A stretch of 18,303 nt of DNA, taken from Hyphochytrium catenoides. Taxonomy: Eukaryota; Sar; Hyphochytriomycetes; Hyphochytriales; Hyphochytriaceae. The notes beneath the pieces are model-generated. The model saw only the letters and a program-made list of their open reading frames with translations, searched no databases and was not told the DNA's origin. The position numbers were made by a program, and so were the translations under genes. Numbering within the stretch: the first letter of the stretch is position 1; every line of letters starts with the position of its first letter. Of this stretch, positions 9,283 through 18,303 are shown in pieces. The stretch lies in the NCBI GenBank assembly GCA_900088475.1, contig FLMG01002609.1, forward strand, positions 1 through 18,303, read 5' to 3'.

Positions 9283-12196
9283 TCATCCATAATAATTCTC
9301 GATCAAGAGCTCCTGGCTCCTCTCTCCAGCCTCCAAGTGGGCAGAGCCTTCCAGGTAAGCGGCCAACGATCTGAAGCGGTAGCTATAACGTGGATCTGTG
9401 TAACCGCTGCGCTCTAGGCACTGGCTTTGATCGAGCCCTGTCACCTCTGAAGCGGTATCCTGCGACTGGTCCAAGACACTCCTTGATTTGTCAAGGTCAA
9501 AGCTCTCTTGAAGCTCTGCATGGACTTCTGTCTTGTCTATTTCCGCAGGAGGAGGAGCAGGAGGGAAGCTCTCCACTTGCTGCGCTGGCTTGAAAGAAGA
9601 GAGTTTGCCGTGCCCTACATTCGTGGGGGCTGTCACACCTGGTATCTGCTCGAAGCTCTCTCTCCTTCCTGTCGCTTCTCTCCATCTCCTCTCGGAGCCC
9701 AGTATAGTAGTATCGCCTAATGGTAGGCTGCCGAAGAAGATGGACTTTACCGGCAAAGAAGGAGAAGGTGGCGGTCTGACGGTGGAGAGAGAAGCTGATT
9801 GTCTGTCAGACAGTAGAGAAGAGGGTGGAAATGACGGAGCGCAGGGTGACGAAGAAGAAGGGAGAGCAGGAGGAGGATGTTCTTCCAGCTCGTTCAGAGA
9901 AGGAAGAGCATCCACTTCAGACATTCTAATCTTATCCTTGACCACTTGAATGTTAACCATGGGACTGGTGTTCAGCTTCATGAAGGGGATGTCCATGTGC
10001 AGCTCACTCTCTTTGACTCTGCCATGAGGGGAGAAGAAAGGGCTATGGCTTGCCATTGAGCTCTCACTCCCTCGGTTCTCCCTCTCTTTCCGCTGCATCA
10101 AGTTCCCTTCTAGCCCATTCTCTTTCTTCGAAAGGAGAAAACTCTCTCTCTCGCTGCCTCCGTTGGCCTCTCTTGCCTCTCCGGTAAGCATGAAACTTGT
10201 TTCCAGCTGATCCTGCGACCTCTTTCGCTCGGAGAGTCGCTCTTCTTCCTCAAACTCGTCCACAAAGTCATATTCATAGTCGTCTCCATCAGCTCCTTCT
10301 GACATCGTCCCCGAGGATTCTACGCCTGACCGCCCTACGGATGTGAAGACAGGAGAGAGCTTGAGGGCCTTGGAGCCTTTTCTTTTCTCTTTCTCTTTGT
10401 GTGAACCCTCTGGCATGGTTGTTGATTTCTTTCTCTTCTCTCTCCTTTTATGACTCTCTAACAAATGCTTCTGAATGGCTGGCCGGTGCTTGGCTTGCAG
10501 TGTCTGAATTCTCTCAGATGTAAAGCCCCCTATCCAAGCCTTGTCATGAGAAGCTGAGACTAAAGCGTCGCACAGGCAGTGATGGGGGTCTCCACTCTCT
10601 ATCCCCTGAAGTCCACCTCCTTCAGAAAGCGCCGCAGCCAAGCTGTTCCTGTCAAAAGCTCTCAGAAGCTCATACACCTGGTAAGGACAAGATGAGCGAG
10701 CGGTCAGACAACAGAGATACTTTGGTGTCCCAGGAAATAACACCAGATACGGCTAGGCACAAGTTATGGCAGATGGCCAGTCTAAGTAAGGAAAGGGTCA
10801 TGCCACGAGAGAGACAGAGACAGCCATAAAGAGAGAAAGGCATGTGGTAGGACCAAGGCAACGCACAAGTCCCGCAGGAGCCCGACGCAGACACGCTCTA
10901 AGCATTCCTCTTCTCTCTTCTCCCACTCTTGTCTTGTCACCTCTTTCTCGCTGTCATCAAGTTCGTACCAGAATGGGGTCTGTGGTGCTCAGAAGCTTCT
11001 CTTCATTCACCTTCAAAAGGGTGAGACCCACCCGGAAGAGCACTTTGCTGCCTTCATGAAAGAAGCAGTCCCATATTCTCAGTGTTAAGTCCAAAGGAAG
11101 GGTGTTGACGAAGAGACAGAGGAACCACTTGAAGGTGAGCGGCTCTATCTGCAGGTTCAGAGCGAGAAAATGTGCGTGCAGAGCCGGAAGTCGCTCTGCC
11201 AGGAGATCCTGAAAGACTTTTTGGTCCACGTGGCTACCCACCATCACCTCTGTGTAATAGTCAGGCACCAGATCTTCAACAATAGCTGCCAGCACCCAAA
11301 AGGCCTCCTCTTCGTCCATGTGCAGAAGGAGCATGGCAACGAGGAAGTTGAGGCTTTGACAATAGCCCACTTCAACATTCCTTAGACTATAAGCCAGCAA
11401 TACCCGGCGCATGTTGGCAATCCCTTCCTCTGTCTCGAACGCCGACATGTTAGGAAAGGTACGATGCAGATCTTTCTCTATCTCTTGCGCTGCTTTCGGA
11501 GGACACTTTACCGCTCTCTCTACAAGCTTTCGATATTCACAACCTCTTGCGCAAGAGTTCTTGAGTCGTCCAGCCCCGGAACAGAGCCACCACACCCTTC
11601 CTCGCAGCTCAGGAGGCACTCCTGCCCGTACAAGCTTGGAGAAATGCCTACATCTCGGGTCTGCCTTCTCACTGATGGTCGCGAGTGTATGACGGACCTG
11701 CTGGGATGCTCTGTCTAGCAAGCCGCGATGCTCGGTACCTTCGCCATTCGCATCTCTGAAGCGCGCGCGGCTCCTGTGCCAGCGCTGATAGACGGGAAAG
11801 AACTCTTCTAAGTCTGGGAGGAAGCCTCCAAACTCTGCCTGGAAATCGTGCCACTTCTGCCTTTGTCTGGGTATCCAATCGTACTCTGAAGGCCTCAGAC
11901 CTGTGGCGACGGCCGTTCTGTACAGATTGTCAGCGCTCAGACCTGTCTTGTTCACAAAGTCCTGGCGCTGGCACGCTCCTTCTTCTGCTTCTCGCTCCTT
12001 TGGTGGCTCTGGATCTGGGGAAGAGGAGCGAAGAGGACGGCCAGAGAAAGTGGGAGAGAATGAGACCAAAGAGAGAGAAAAGAGATATGTCCGGGCAATA
12101 AAGGTTAAAAGAAGGAGAGAGTGACCTGATGGAGAGCTGAGAGAGAAACGATAGAGGGAGAAGACCTTCGATCGACAGAAACTAGCGCCCTGTGCT

Positions 12197-12259
<63 letters not shown>

Positions 12260-12685
12260 CTTTTTTTTTTCGGCCCAACGGACAACCTCTCTCATTTCTT
12301 TCCCTTCTTCTGACTCCCAACTCACCCAGAGCCAGGCATTGAGGTTCTTCACTGACAATCGGCTGCAGAGCCGGCGAATAGTCAAAGTTGTCACTGGTGA
12401 CCATCGAGTCGAAGGAATCGCTAGGTCTCTCCATTCTCGGCATCGAGACAAACGCACTCGTTAAGCCGGATAGACAGCGGGAGAGAGAGAAGAAAGAGAG
12501 AGAGAGAGGATAGAGAAAGAAAAAGAGAGAGAGCTGAGGAAGTATCTACGAGTGCTTACTTCCTCGCTCTCAGCTGAACCTCTGCTCTTTAGCCTTACGT
12601 CTCTTGGTCTTTTCTCTTCATTTGCGCGTCCAATAGCTTGAAGTCTATCCTCATTCTCAAATGTACAAGAGCCAAAGACATAGAA
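9283..12685 (-). CDS. TBC-domain Rab GTPase-activating protein, GRAM-like end upstream, 5' end open
   Basis: Firm minus-strand exons: 12014-10969 and 10677-9283 (stop 9285-9283), preceded by one ending at 12326 in phase 1. That exon has an ATG at 12443 (852 aa from there). It may instead continue from exon 12685-12560 through an acceptor before 12428, which keeps phase 0. Exon 12685-12560 reads FYVFGSCTFENEDRLQAI, like the last strand and helix of a GRAM domain, which precedes TBC in the TBC1D8/9 group. Numbered from ATG 12443, the TBC domain spans about 170-388: AGVPPELRG, the arginine finger in IEKDLHRTF (Arg224), the glutamine finger in GYCQSLNFL (Gln259), VDQKVF and TLRIWDCFF. Both fingers are intact, so it should speed GTP hydrolysis by a Rab and control vesicle traffic. 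The tail (389-852) is low-complexity, with basic EKRK runs, an acidic block (DDYEYDFVDEFEEEE) and Pro/Ser stretches. The family call is firm; the target Rab is unknown. Confidence 0.85.
12201..12256. repeat. Perfect (CT)28 microsatellite inside a Rab-GAP intron
   Basis: Twenty-eight uninterrupted CT units lie on the plus strand, followed by a T-rich run to 12270. The tract is inside the 311-base intron 12015-12325 of the minus-strand Rab-GAP gene, so the transcript carries (GA)28 before a pyrimidine-rich 3' splice region. Reading through it gives an Arg-Glu repeat that is not protein. Confidence 0.9.
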
Positions 12686-13060
12686 CTGAGGAGAGACAGA
12701 GATCCCATGAACAGAGAATGAACTGGAGAGAGAAGAGAAAGGAGAGAGAGACCAAGAGAAGACGGAACGTCTTAGGAACTGGCTGATCCAAGGAGAACGA
12801 GGCTAAATCACGGCCCGCAGACGGAGAGAGAAAAGAGAGACACAGCCAGAGAACGAGTCAATAGATGCTGCCAGGAGACTGATGATGTAAAAGATTGAGA
12901 GAGACGTCTTCCACGCTGCATTGAGGTGCAGCTCTTTCTGTTTCTGCAGCTCTGAGTAAGCAAAGCTCTTCCTAGTATCTGAGCGTCACTCACTTGCGGG
13001 GCTTCCTTTCTTCCTCTTTACCTTTGGTTTATGTCTTGACGGTGATGGTCCAGTTCTCTC
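12686..13060 (-). other. 5' part of the Rab-GAP gene, exons unresolved
   Basis: The acceptor CTCCTCAG just above 12685 shows that the gene continues upstream, but I could not join the pieces. Two minus-strand stretches look like coding. One ends at a GTGAGT donor after 12994 and reads TGPSPSRHKPKVKRKKGSPA. The other starts near 12951 after an acceptor-like TTACTCAG and reads LQKQKELHLNAAWKT, with a hydrophobic run after it. Joining them needs a 42-base intron, shorter than any firm intron here. No start codon is convincing. Much of the rest is pyrimidine-rich on the minus strand and probably intronic. Confidence 0.4.
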
Positions 13061-13289
13061 TACTTCTCTGTTTCTCTCTCTCTCTCTCTCTCTCTCTGTT
13101 CTCTCTCTCTCTCTCTGTTTATCCCTCCTCTCTGTTTTTCTCTCTCTCTCTGTTTCCCTCTCTCTCTCTCTCTGTTTATCCCTCTCTCTCTGTTTCTCTC
13201 TCTCTCTCTCTGTGTCTTCCTCTCTCTCTCTCACTTCCTCTCTCTCTCTCTCTGCTTTCTCTCTCTCTCTCTCTCATTGTCTCTCTCTC

Positions 13290-13322
<33 letters not shown>
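13061..13322. repeat. Interrupted polypyrimidine (CT) array, about 260 bases
   Basis: The plus strand is almost pure CT repeats in blocks of 4-10 units, broken by short words such as CTGTTT, CTGTGT and CACTTC; TGTTTATCCCTC occurs twice. It looks like a decayed compound microsatellite. It lies at or just beyond the 5' end of the minus-strand Rab-GAP gene. The Arg/Glu (minus) and Ser/Leu (plus) frames through it are repeat artefacts. Confidence 0.9.
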
Positions 13323-13330
13323 TTCGCTTG

Positions 13331-13345
13331 AAGTAATAAAAGGCC
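13331..13345 (+). promoter_or_regulatory. Possible TATA-like element where strand bias switches
   Basis: TGAAGTAATAAAAGG lies immediately after the CT array, where the plus strand changes from pyrimidine-rich to purine-rich. ATAAAAG resembles a TATA element, and an ATG with 98 open codons follows about 40 bases on. This is weak positional evidence only. Confidence 0.15.
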
Positions 13346-13379
13346 AGTACAAGCGCCCAAGAGACGGCATGGAGAGAGT

Positions 13380-13676
13380 ATGGCAGCAATCAGTCACTTA
13401 GAGAAGCCCATTCGTGAGACAGAACTTGAAAGAGGGCGAACCAGATCAGAAGACAGAGGGAATTGGAAGGCTGGGGAAGTCTATGATAATGGCTCTCAAA
13501 GAGATGGAGTAAAGGGCAGAAAGAGATATGTAAGGAGGGACAGAGAAATACGAGAAAAGGAAAGGAAGAAGCAGAACTACTACTGGAGAAGTTCTGAAGT
13601 CAGCGTTTTATGTGCTGATTTTATCCAAGTTTTTGCAGTTGATTCAAACAAACGGACCATAAGTTTTTCAATATGA
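13380..13676 (+). CDS. Hypothetical 98-aa open frame
   Basis: It has a true ATG (MAAISHLEKPIRETELERGR) and a highly charged, Arg/Glu/Lys-rich first two thirds, then a more ordinary end (SEVSVLCADFIQVFAVDSNK). I recognise no family. It starts just right of the CT array and is read away from the Rab-GAP gene. Purine-rich DNA is naturally poor in stop codons, so openness is weak evidence. A second frame, overlapping its end and continuing to about 13853 (ESAQRSDNCARMMKKFLP...), is also open, so an exon boundary or chance are both possible. Confidence 0.2.
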   Translation: MAAISHLEKPIRETELERGRTRSEDRGNWKAGEVYDNGSQRDGVKGRKRYVRRDREIREKERKKQNYYWRSSEVSVLCADFIQVFAVDSNKRTISFSI

Positions 13677-15418
13677 TTATCAGATTAGTGATTCCGGGAT
13701 CACTGTTGAATCTGCCCAACGATCTGATAACTGCGCCCGCATGATGAAGAAATTTCTGCCGGTTGACGATGAAGATTTGCTGGGTTATTGGTGTTCTTCC
13801 GGACATCCATGTTCCGTCTTTCTTTATAATGCGCGGCACTATTAGCTAGCGGATGATGCTCCTACCGCGGCCGACAACTGGTGATGTGCCGCCGGTGCGA
13901 TGTGGCCATCTTGCTGCTATAGCTAGCTGCTGAACGAGACTCTTTGTTGGTTCTTCCTACAAAGAAGACGAGAAGGTTCCGACTTCTCCTCATCATAGGC
14001 GACACTAACTGCGGCTACTAGAACCTGAGGCTTTGTTCGTTCTCAAGGATGACCGTGCTGACCTATTTCGTTTTTAGAGACCGATGGCTGATGTTGTCAT
14101 CTTAGCAGGAGCATGATGAAGGCGCGTGACGATGATAGTGGTAAGAAGGGTGGTTGTTGTCCGCTTACGAGCTCGTCGTTTATCGATAGAACCCATAATA
14201 AACAACGTCATCACCACGCTTGTTTCGTTCCAGCACTAACACAATGCTACGCCGCTTCTCCTCAGGGCCAAACCCCAAGCAACAGTAGGCGGAAGCAGCT
14301 TGCTGTTATAATATCGGTCCCAGACAAGTGGAGACCCAGTCCTTGCAGCATCATCGATATCAGTCTTGGTAATGTCCTCTCCTCGCCCTCCTCTATGCGA
14401 TCCTGCTGTTGCTGTATGCCGATAATAACAGATGAGCCTAACAACCAATGGAAGAATGGGAACTCCTGCTGCCCCTGTGATGCGACTGCTACGACGACGA
14501 TGGACGATTGACCGCCATTATCGTTGATGCTGCGCACAACAAGCACCACGATCTCCTTCTCTTTGCCTACCGATATGTTCCCTTTCCGTGCTCGGTTTTC
14601 CTGTCTCTGCATTGCTGCTTCCTTCCGTCTGCTACTATCAATCCTCCTCTCCTTCTCCAACCATCGATAGTGCTGTTGTTTAGACCATTGTCTTTATTAT
14701 GTCTTTATTGGTAGGCAGGGAAGGGAAGAAGAAGAAGAGACAAAGTATAAGGAAAGGAATGGCGCCAGCACTTTCTCCATGTAAGAATTGGCGGCCGCCG
14801 TGGCCTTTGCTATAATATCTTATTATCAGAGGCAATACGGAGTAGTGGCAAAAACCAAACAAGAGAAGATGGAGAAAGGCAGCTAGGTCCAGAGAGGATA
14901 AGAATGCCGAGCAAGGAGGACGACAGCTTTCAGCAAGGACAGGCCAAGGCGTCCATGAACAAAAAGAAGTGCTACCCATCATGAGAGAGAGAGAGGGCCA
15001 TTAAAAGCGACGGCAAGACCAAAGAGGAACTCTACAAGGGACGGTGCTCACCATCACTGTCTTTCTGACAGGTTCTCCTTTATTAGGTGAGGAACCTTGA
15101 TTCATTGACTGAAGGAAATAAAAGCAGCAACGGCCTGTCAGTCTCTTAGCAGCCTGTCCTCGCTCCTCCTTCTCCCTTCACCTCACACTCGGGAAAGGAA
15201 AGCTGCTGTGAGCCTCTCCGTCGTATTGCCACTGGCCGTCTCCCCTTTGAGGTGGTTAAGGGAAGTAGCCGACCGCCCTCTTTCTGATTCATCGCTAAAA
15301 GAAACGACATCATCGGAAAGCCCCTCCGAGCACCCGGTCACGAGTGGGAGATGTAGAATCTAGTAGCGTCCGCGGGAAGGAATATAAGGGAAGATGAGAA
15401 AGAAGAAGAGGAATCCAG
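13677..15418. other. About 1.7 kb with no confident gene
   Basis: No known domain is readable on either strand. 13600-14700 differs from its surroundings: it lacks GA/CT tracts and is rich in GATGATG, GCTAGC and CAACAA-type words. Open frames of 60-132 codons occur on both strands (for example 14113-14511 plus and 14262-14660 minus), but they overlap and look compositional. From about 14700 the plus strand becomes GA-rich again. Confidence 0.4.
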
Positions 15419-15841
15419 ATAGGACGCACTGGGCATAGGAAGGGAGAACTGAGGAAGAAGAGGAATGAAGCAAGTCAGGGAGGAACGCAGGGCATCTTCA
15501 GTTCTGAACAGCTTCCTTGGCACGTGCAAGACACCACTATTCAGCCGCACCAGCTCTTTCAGTGGTATGTGGACTGACATAACCCCGTCAATTGCTTGTG
15601 CAGGTTACAAGAGGAAAGGTTTGCAGGGAGGCTAATAGAGCCACAGGCACTCGCAGAGAGGGCAAGGCAGGGCCCTATGAGGTCAATGGCAATAGAGAGG
15701 GCACAACGTGGTGTGACGTCAATGCGGCTTGCAGTTGAGATATCAGGTAGTAGAATTGAATTCAATGAGAAAGATGCTGCTAGAGCGCAGATATCCACAT
15801 CTCATCTCGCCTTATGCACGAAGGCCAAGTATTCAAGCTAG
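15419..15841 (+). CDS. Possible two-exon fragment of an unrecognised gene
   Basis: Two plus-strand stretches join in phase: 15419-15564, ending at a good GTATGT donor, and 15604-15841, starting after TTGTGCAG and ending in TAG. Around the junction it reads EQLPWHVQDTTIQPHQLFQW and then LQEERFAGRLIEPQALAER, later AVEISGSRIEFNEKDAARAQ, which has the varied composition of real protein. Against it: the intron would be only 39 bases (the firm ones are 59 or more), there is no start codon, and the minus strand is also open here (15338-15580). I recognise no family. Confidence 0.25.
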
Positions 15842-17274
15842 CTGGATCTTCCTCAGGTCGTGCAGCTCGCTTCACTAAAGGTTTCAAATCTCTCTTATTG
15901 CGCTCTGAAGCGTTTTGAACTAGAAAGTAAGGAGGAGAAACAGATAGGAAAGTGAACAGAAAGCAGAGAAAGTTCCACAGCAGCTGCAGTTCAGTCAAGA
16001 AGGAGAGAGGGCGTGGCTTAGCCACCACGACCAGAGACAACTGTCACCCTGGTCAACCGTCATTTGCAATCAGACGGCTGTTATACTTATGCTTCTCAGT
16101 ATCACACGACAAAAGCAGAAAGGAGCAAGCAGAGATGTGCAAGAGAAGAAGACGTCAGAGATTATAAGGTAGTTCCCTGTGAGGAACAAAAGACTGAGAG
16201 CATCATCACTAGTAGTTGAATTATGAGGGCTACTGAGCTCCTTCTCTCCTCGCATGTAAAAGTACCAGCAGAGGGCCTTCCACAACTGGAAGGTTCTTGA
16301 ATACACTACCAAGTGAAGAGTTATTAACTCTTCTTTCTCTGAGATCCTAGGTCTTTCAAGTTCTAGATGGAAAGAACTGCCAGACTCCCCTGCCTGCGAG
16401 GAGAAGAGGAGAGACACTTTGCAGACCAAACAGAGGCTATTTGCATGTGAAAGGAGAAGAGAAGGGCCATCGTCTCAGGAGGAAACACTGGGGAAGAAAA
16501 TAGAAAAGTGATGACGAGCGAGGACTGGAGAATGAAGCTGGGAGAACTTTGCAGCCAGCGGACAGCGGACGGGCTGGTAACGGAAGTAATATCCATCATC
16601 AGCCTTTCTTTTCCTGTTCCGTCTTTCTGCTAATTCCCTGCTTTGCTTCTCTTAGATTGTTGACTCGAAATCGTCCTTCATCTAGGAAGGAATATGTAAG
16701 AAGACCGACGGACGATGATGAAGTACAAGCAGACTGACTGCTGGGCGGGAAATGCGGGGTTGTTTGCATAGAAGAGCATGAGAAGGAAGACATTCCGATT
16801 GATCGGCCAGCTGCGGTCAACAAGCTTCCTGGCAGAAGTGGAGACAGCGGGGACGTAGACGACAGGCAGAGAAGGGGCTACCTTAACCTCTCAGGAAACT
16901 ATGGCCCAGAAAAGCAAGGGCAGAACGGGGAGCCAAAGATGATGAAGGGTTAAGGACAAAGAGAGCCAGAAAGATGGAAGATTGGCGGACATAGACACTG
17001 GGGAAGAGAGAGACAGAGCGAAGCAGAGAGAGGGCGACAAGGCACAATGATGATGGTGCCACGTAACCGACGAGATGACAGCAGAAGAGCGAAGGCCATG
17101 GTCGGCTATCTTTGCACCAGCACCACGTCAATGCATGAAACAAGGGGAATGGAGGCAGAGAGTGGAAGAAAAGATAACAAGAGGAAGACAAAGAGAAAGG
17201 AGAGAGGAAGGCGAAAGAATGAGAGAAAGGAGAGTGGAGGGAGAGAGAGAGAGAGGAAAAGAGAGAGGAAGAGA

Positions 17275-17278
<4 letters not shown>
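15842..17278. other. GA-rich region with open but unproven plus-strand stretches
   Basis: The plus strand is strongly purine-biased. Two stretches are open with plausible acceptors: 15945-16166 (after CAGATAG; contains QLQFSQEGERAWLSHHDQRQ) and 16351-16503 (after GATCCTAG; VFQVLDGKNCQTPLPARRRG). They could be further exons of the 15.4-15.8 kb candidate. A 119-residue minus-strand frame (16070-16429, with GSSFHLELERPRISEKEELI) overlaps both, so strand is undecided. Beyond 16.5 kb I see only GA-rich DNA. Confidence 0.3.

Positions 17279-17330
<52 letters not shown>
17279..17330. repeat. Perfect (GA)26 microsatellite with an irregular GA lead-in
   Basis: Twenty-six uninterrupted GA units lie on the plus strand. 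About 130 bases of irregular GA/GGA/GAAA repeats precede them, starting near 17150. Frames through the tract give Arg-Glu (plus) or Ser-Leu (minus) repeats and are not counted as genes. Confidence 0.9.
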
Positions 17331-17333
<3 letters not shown>

Positions 17334-18141
17334 TTTGTCCGTTGGCGGCCCTTGATCCACGCTTCTCTTGTACGAATGCTGATCCAAACACAGAGTTAAA
17401 CCAAACCCACATTTCCATTTCCACATACAATAAGCTCCTGAACACAAAGTAAACCGCAACTAGAGGTGTGTGTTTAGTGGGGCTTCTGAATTTTACAAGA
17501 TTCGAATCAGAAAAGCTGCCTAGGCTTTTTCCCGTCTTCTTGGCTAAAATTCTCAGAGTGAAAAGATATATTTAGCCTCCCTAGGTTTGAGCCAATTGGC
17601 GATTAGGATTTATCGATTTCAAATGTCACAGTGGCCACAACGTCCTTTGGCCCTTTTGGCCCCTGGGCCTGTTGTAGAACTTTCGCCCGTGCCTCTTTAG
17701 GCATTTGGCCCATGTCGGTCCGATATCCACTGGGGTATGGACCTATAGAAACCTACCTCAAAGGCCAACGCCCCATGAAAGCATATACCCATGAATAGAG
17801 CTGTGAAATTATTATTATCTGCAGGCTATTTTGGACACGGTCTTGGGGGTTTTAGAGTGTACGGGGCAGTAGTAATGCCTGTCTCGTCCCCATAGAAAAG
17901 GTGATTTAGGTGAGACTATTCGCTAAAGTTCTATGTATGGCTTATTGGGCCTTTGGGCCAGCCACACAGCTGGTGACCCGTTTACGCAAGTTCTACAGAA
18001 GGTCAAAGAAATAACGAAGGGCAACAGACATATGAAAGACAGAGCGAGAGAGAGAGGCAAATAGAGATACAGTGCGCGGATAGTTTTGCAGGGTAATAGT
18101 GCAAGACAGAATAGAAGAGAGATGATCTGAGAGAGAGAGTG
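17331..18141. other. About 0.8 kb without a recognisable gene
   Basis: There is no sustained open frame with protein-like content. GGCC words cluster here: TTTGGCCCTTTTGGCCCC followed by TGGGCC at about 17647-17669, TTTGGCCC at 17704-17711, and GGGCCTTTGGGCC near 17947. GGCCCCTGGGCC (17658-17669) is a short palindrome. GA-rich DNA resumes after about 18040. Confidence 0.4.
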
Positions 18142-18303
18142 ATGGACACGAAGGAAGAAGACAAGGTATCCGCTGCGCTCCTCCTCCTCCTTCCTCCTCT
18201 TTCTCCTTCCTCTAAGGAGCTTATCAGCTGTGCTTCGCCGCCTTCGCTCTTGGACGATCTTCAGAAAGCAGCCGCTTCTTCTTCTCTTTTCTCTCTCTCT
18301 CTC
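18142..18303 (+). CDS. Possible 5' end of a gene running off the right edge
   Basis: From an ATG at 18142 the plus strand is open for all 54 remaining codons. It begins MDTKEEDKVSAALLLLLPPL and then becomes Ser/Leu-rich (SPSSKELISCASPPSLLDDL). The last bases enter a CT tract, so the end may be intronic or repeat-derived. I recognise no domain. The hydrophobic LLLLLPPL run is short and not a clear signal peptide. Confidence 0.3.
   Translation, partial: MDTKEEDKVSAALLLLLPPLSPSSKELISCASPPSLLDDLQKAAASSSLFSLSL

Noticed and set aside
9533-9949. Plus-strand 138-codon frame
   Set aside because: It is a shadow of the Rab-GAP tail exon on the minus strand, which is open for 465 codons and continues a recognised protein.
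10957-12285. A single 442-residue frame starting in an Arg-Glu repeat and running into the TBC domain
   Set aside because: Its first third is the (GA)n tract and intron sequence. A GTGAGT donor at 12325 and CCCCAG acceptor at 12015 remove it and join two coding exons in phase.
12992-13401. Ser/Leu-repeat and Arg/Glu-repeat frames on both strands
   Set aside because: They are translations of the CT/GA array, open only because two-letter repeats contain no stop codons.
14113-14660. Overlapping plus and minus frames of about 132 codons each
   Set aside because: Both are open over the same DNA, both have odd low-complexity content, and neither has a recognisable motif or clear splice context.
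12275-17345. Shared 11-mer TTGTCCGTTGG beside the (CT)28 and (GA)26 tracts
   Set aside because: Its order relative to the tract differs at the two places, and an 11-base match is expected by chance in a window of this size.
17047-17459. Arg/Glu-rich plus frames and Ser/Leu-rich minus frames
   Set aside because: They depend on the (GA)26 tract and its irregular lead-in; there is no non-repeat coding content.
17505-17520. GATTCGAATC as a tRNA T-loop
   Set aside because: No acceptor, D or anticodon arms can be folded round it; it is just a short palindrome.
1-18303. CRISPR arrays, insertion sequences, bacterial operons, telomeric repeats
   Set aside because: None was seen; the spliced genes show this is eukaryotic nuclear DNA, and the only arrays are GA/CT microsatellites.

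Overview
The window is nuclear DNA from a eukaryote, most likely a protist or alga. Its genes are broken by short GT-AG introns, mostly 59-311 bases. There are no Shine-Dalgarno-led operons. The DNA is rich in long GA/CT tracts and has mixed, roughly balanced base composition. I cannot name the organism; stramenopiles, alveolates and other microalgae are all possible from this sequence.

Three multi-exon genes can be rebuilt by matching splice sites and codon phase. (1) 290-4723, minus strand: a 16-exon, about 890-residue protein kinase of the MAP-kinase-kinase (STE7/MKK) type, with a long low-complexity N-terminus and an unrecognised C-terminal extension. (2) 5850-8091, plus strand: a membrane-anchored alpha/beta hydrolase of the hormone-sensitive-lipase type in about nine exons; one lid exon is provisional. 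(3) 9283-12685, minus strand, with an open 5' end: a TBC-domain Rab GTPase-activating protein with a probable GRAM-like end upstream and an acidic/basic disordered tail. Its first introns carry long GA/CT tracts, including a perfect (CT)28.

Genes 1 and 2 are divergent across about 1.1 kb that holds a good imperfect palindrome. Genes 2 and 3 converge across about 1.2 kb. From about 13.3 kb to the right edge no gene can be called with confidence. The purine/pyrimidine bias of the plus strand flips there, from CT-rich to GA-rich, which would fit a divergent plus-strand transcription unit. A few open, splice-compatible stretches (13380-13676, 15419-15841, 15945-16166, 16351-16503) and a possible 5' coding start at the right edge (18142-18303) are listed with low confidence.

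The kinase and the Rab-GAP are regulators (phosphorylation cascade, membrane traffic) and the hydrolase is a lipid or ester hydrolase, probably on an internal membrane. Nothing shows that the three act in one pathway. The most noteworthy points are the kinase (Asp at an activation-loop position that is normally a phosphorylated Ser, a 30-residue insert after helix C, a novel tail) and the stop-free intron of the hydrolase, which echoes the gene's own active-site exons.
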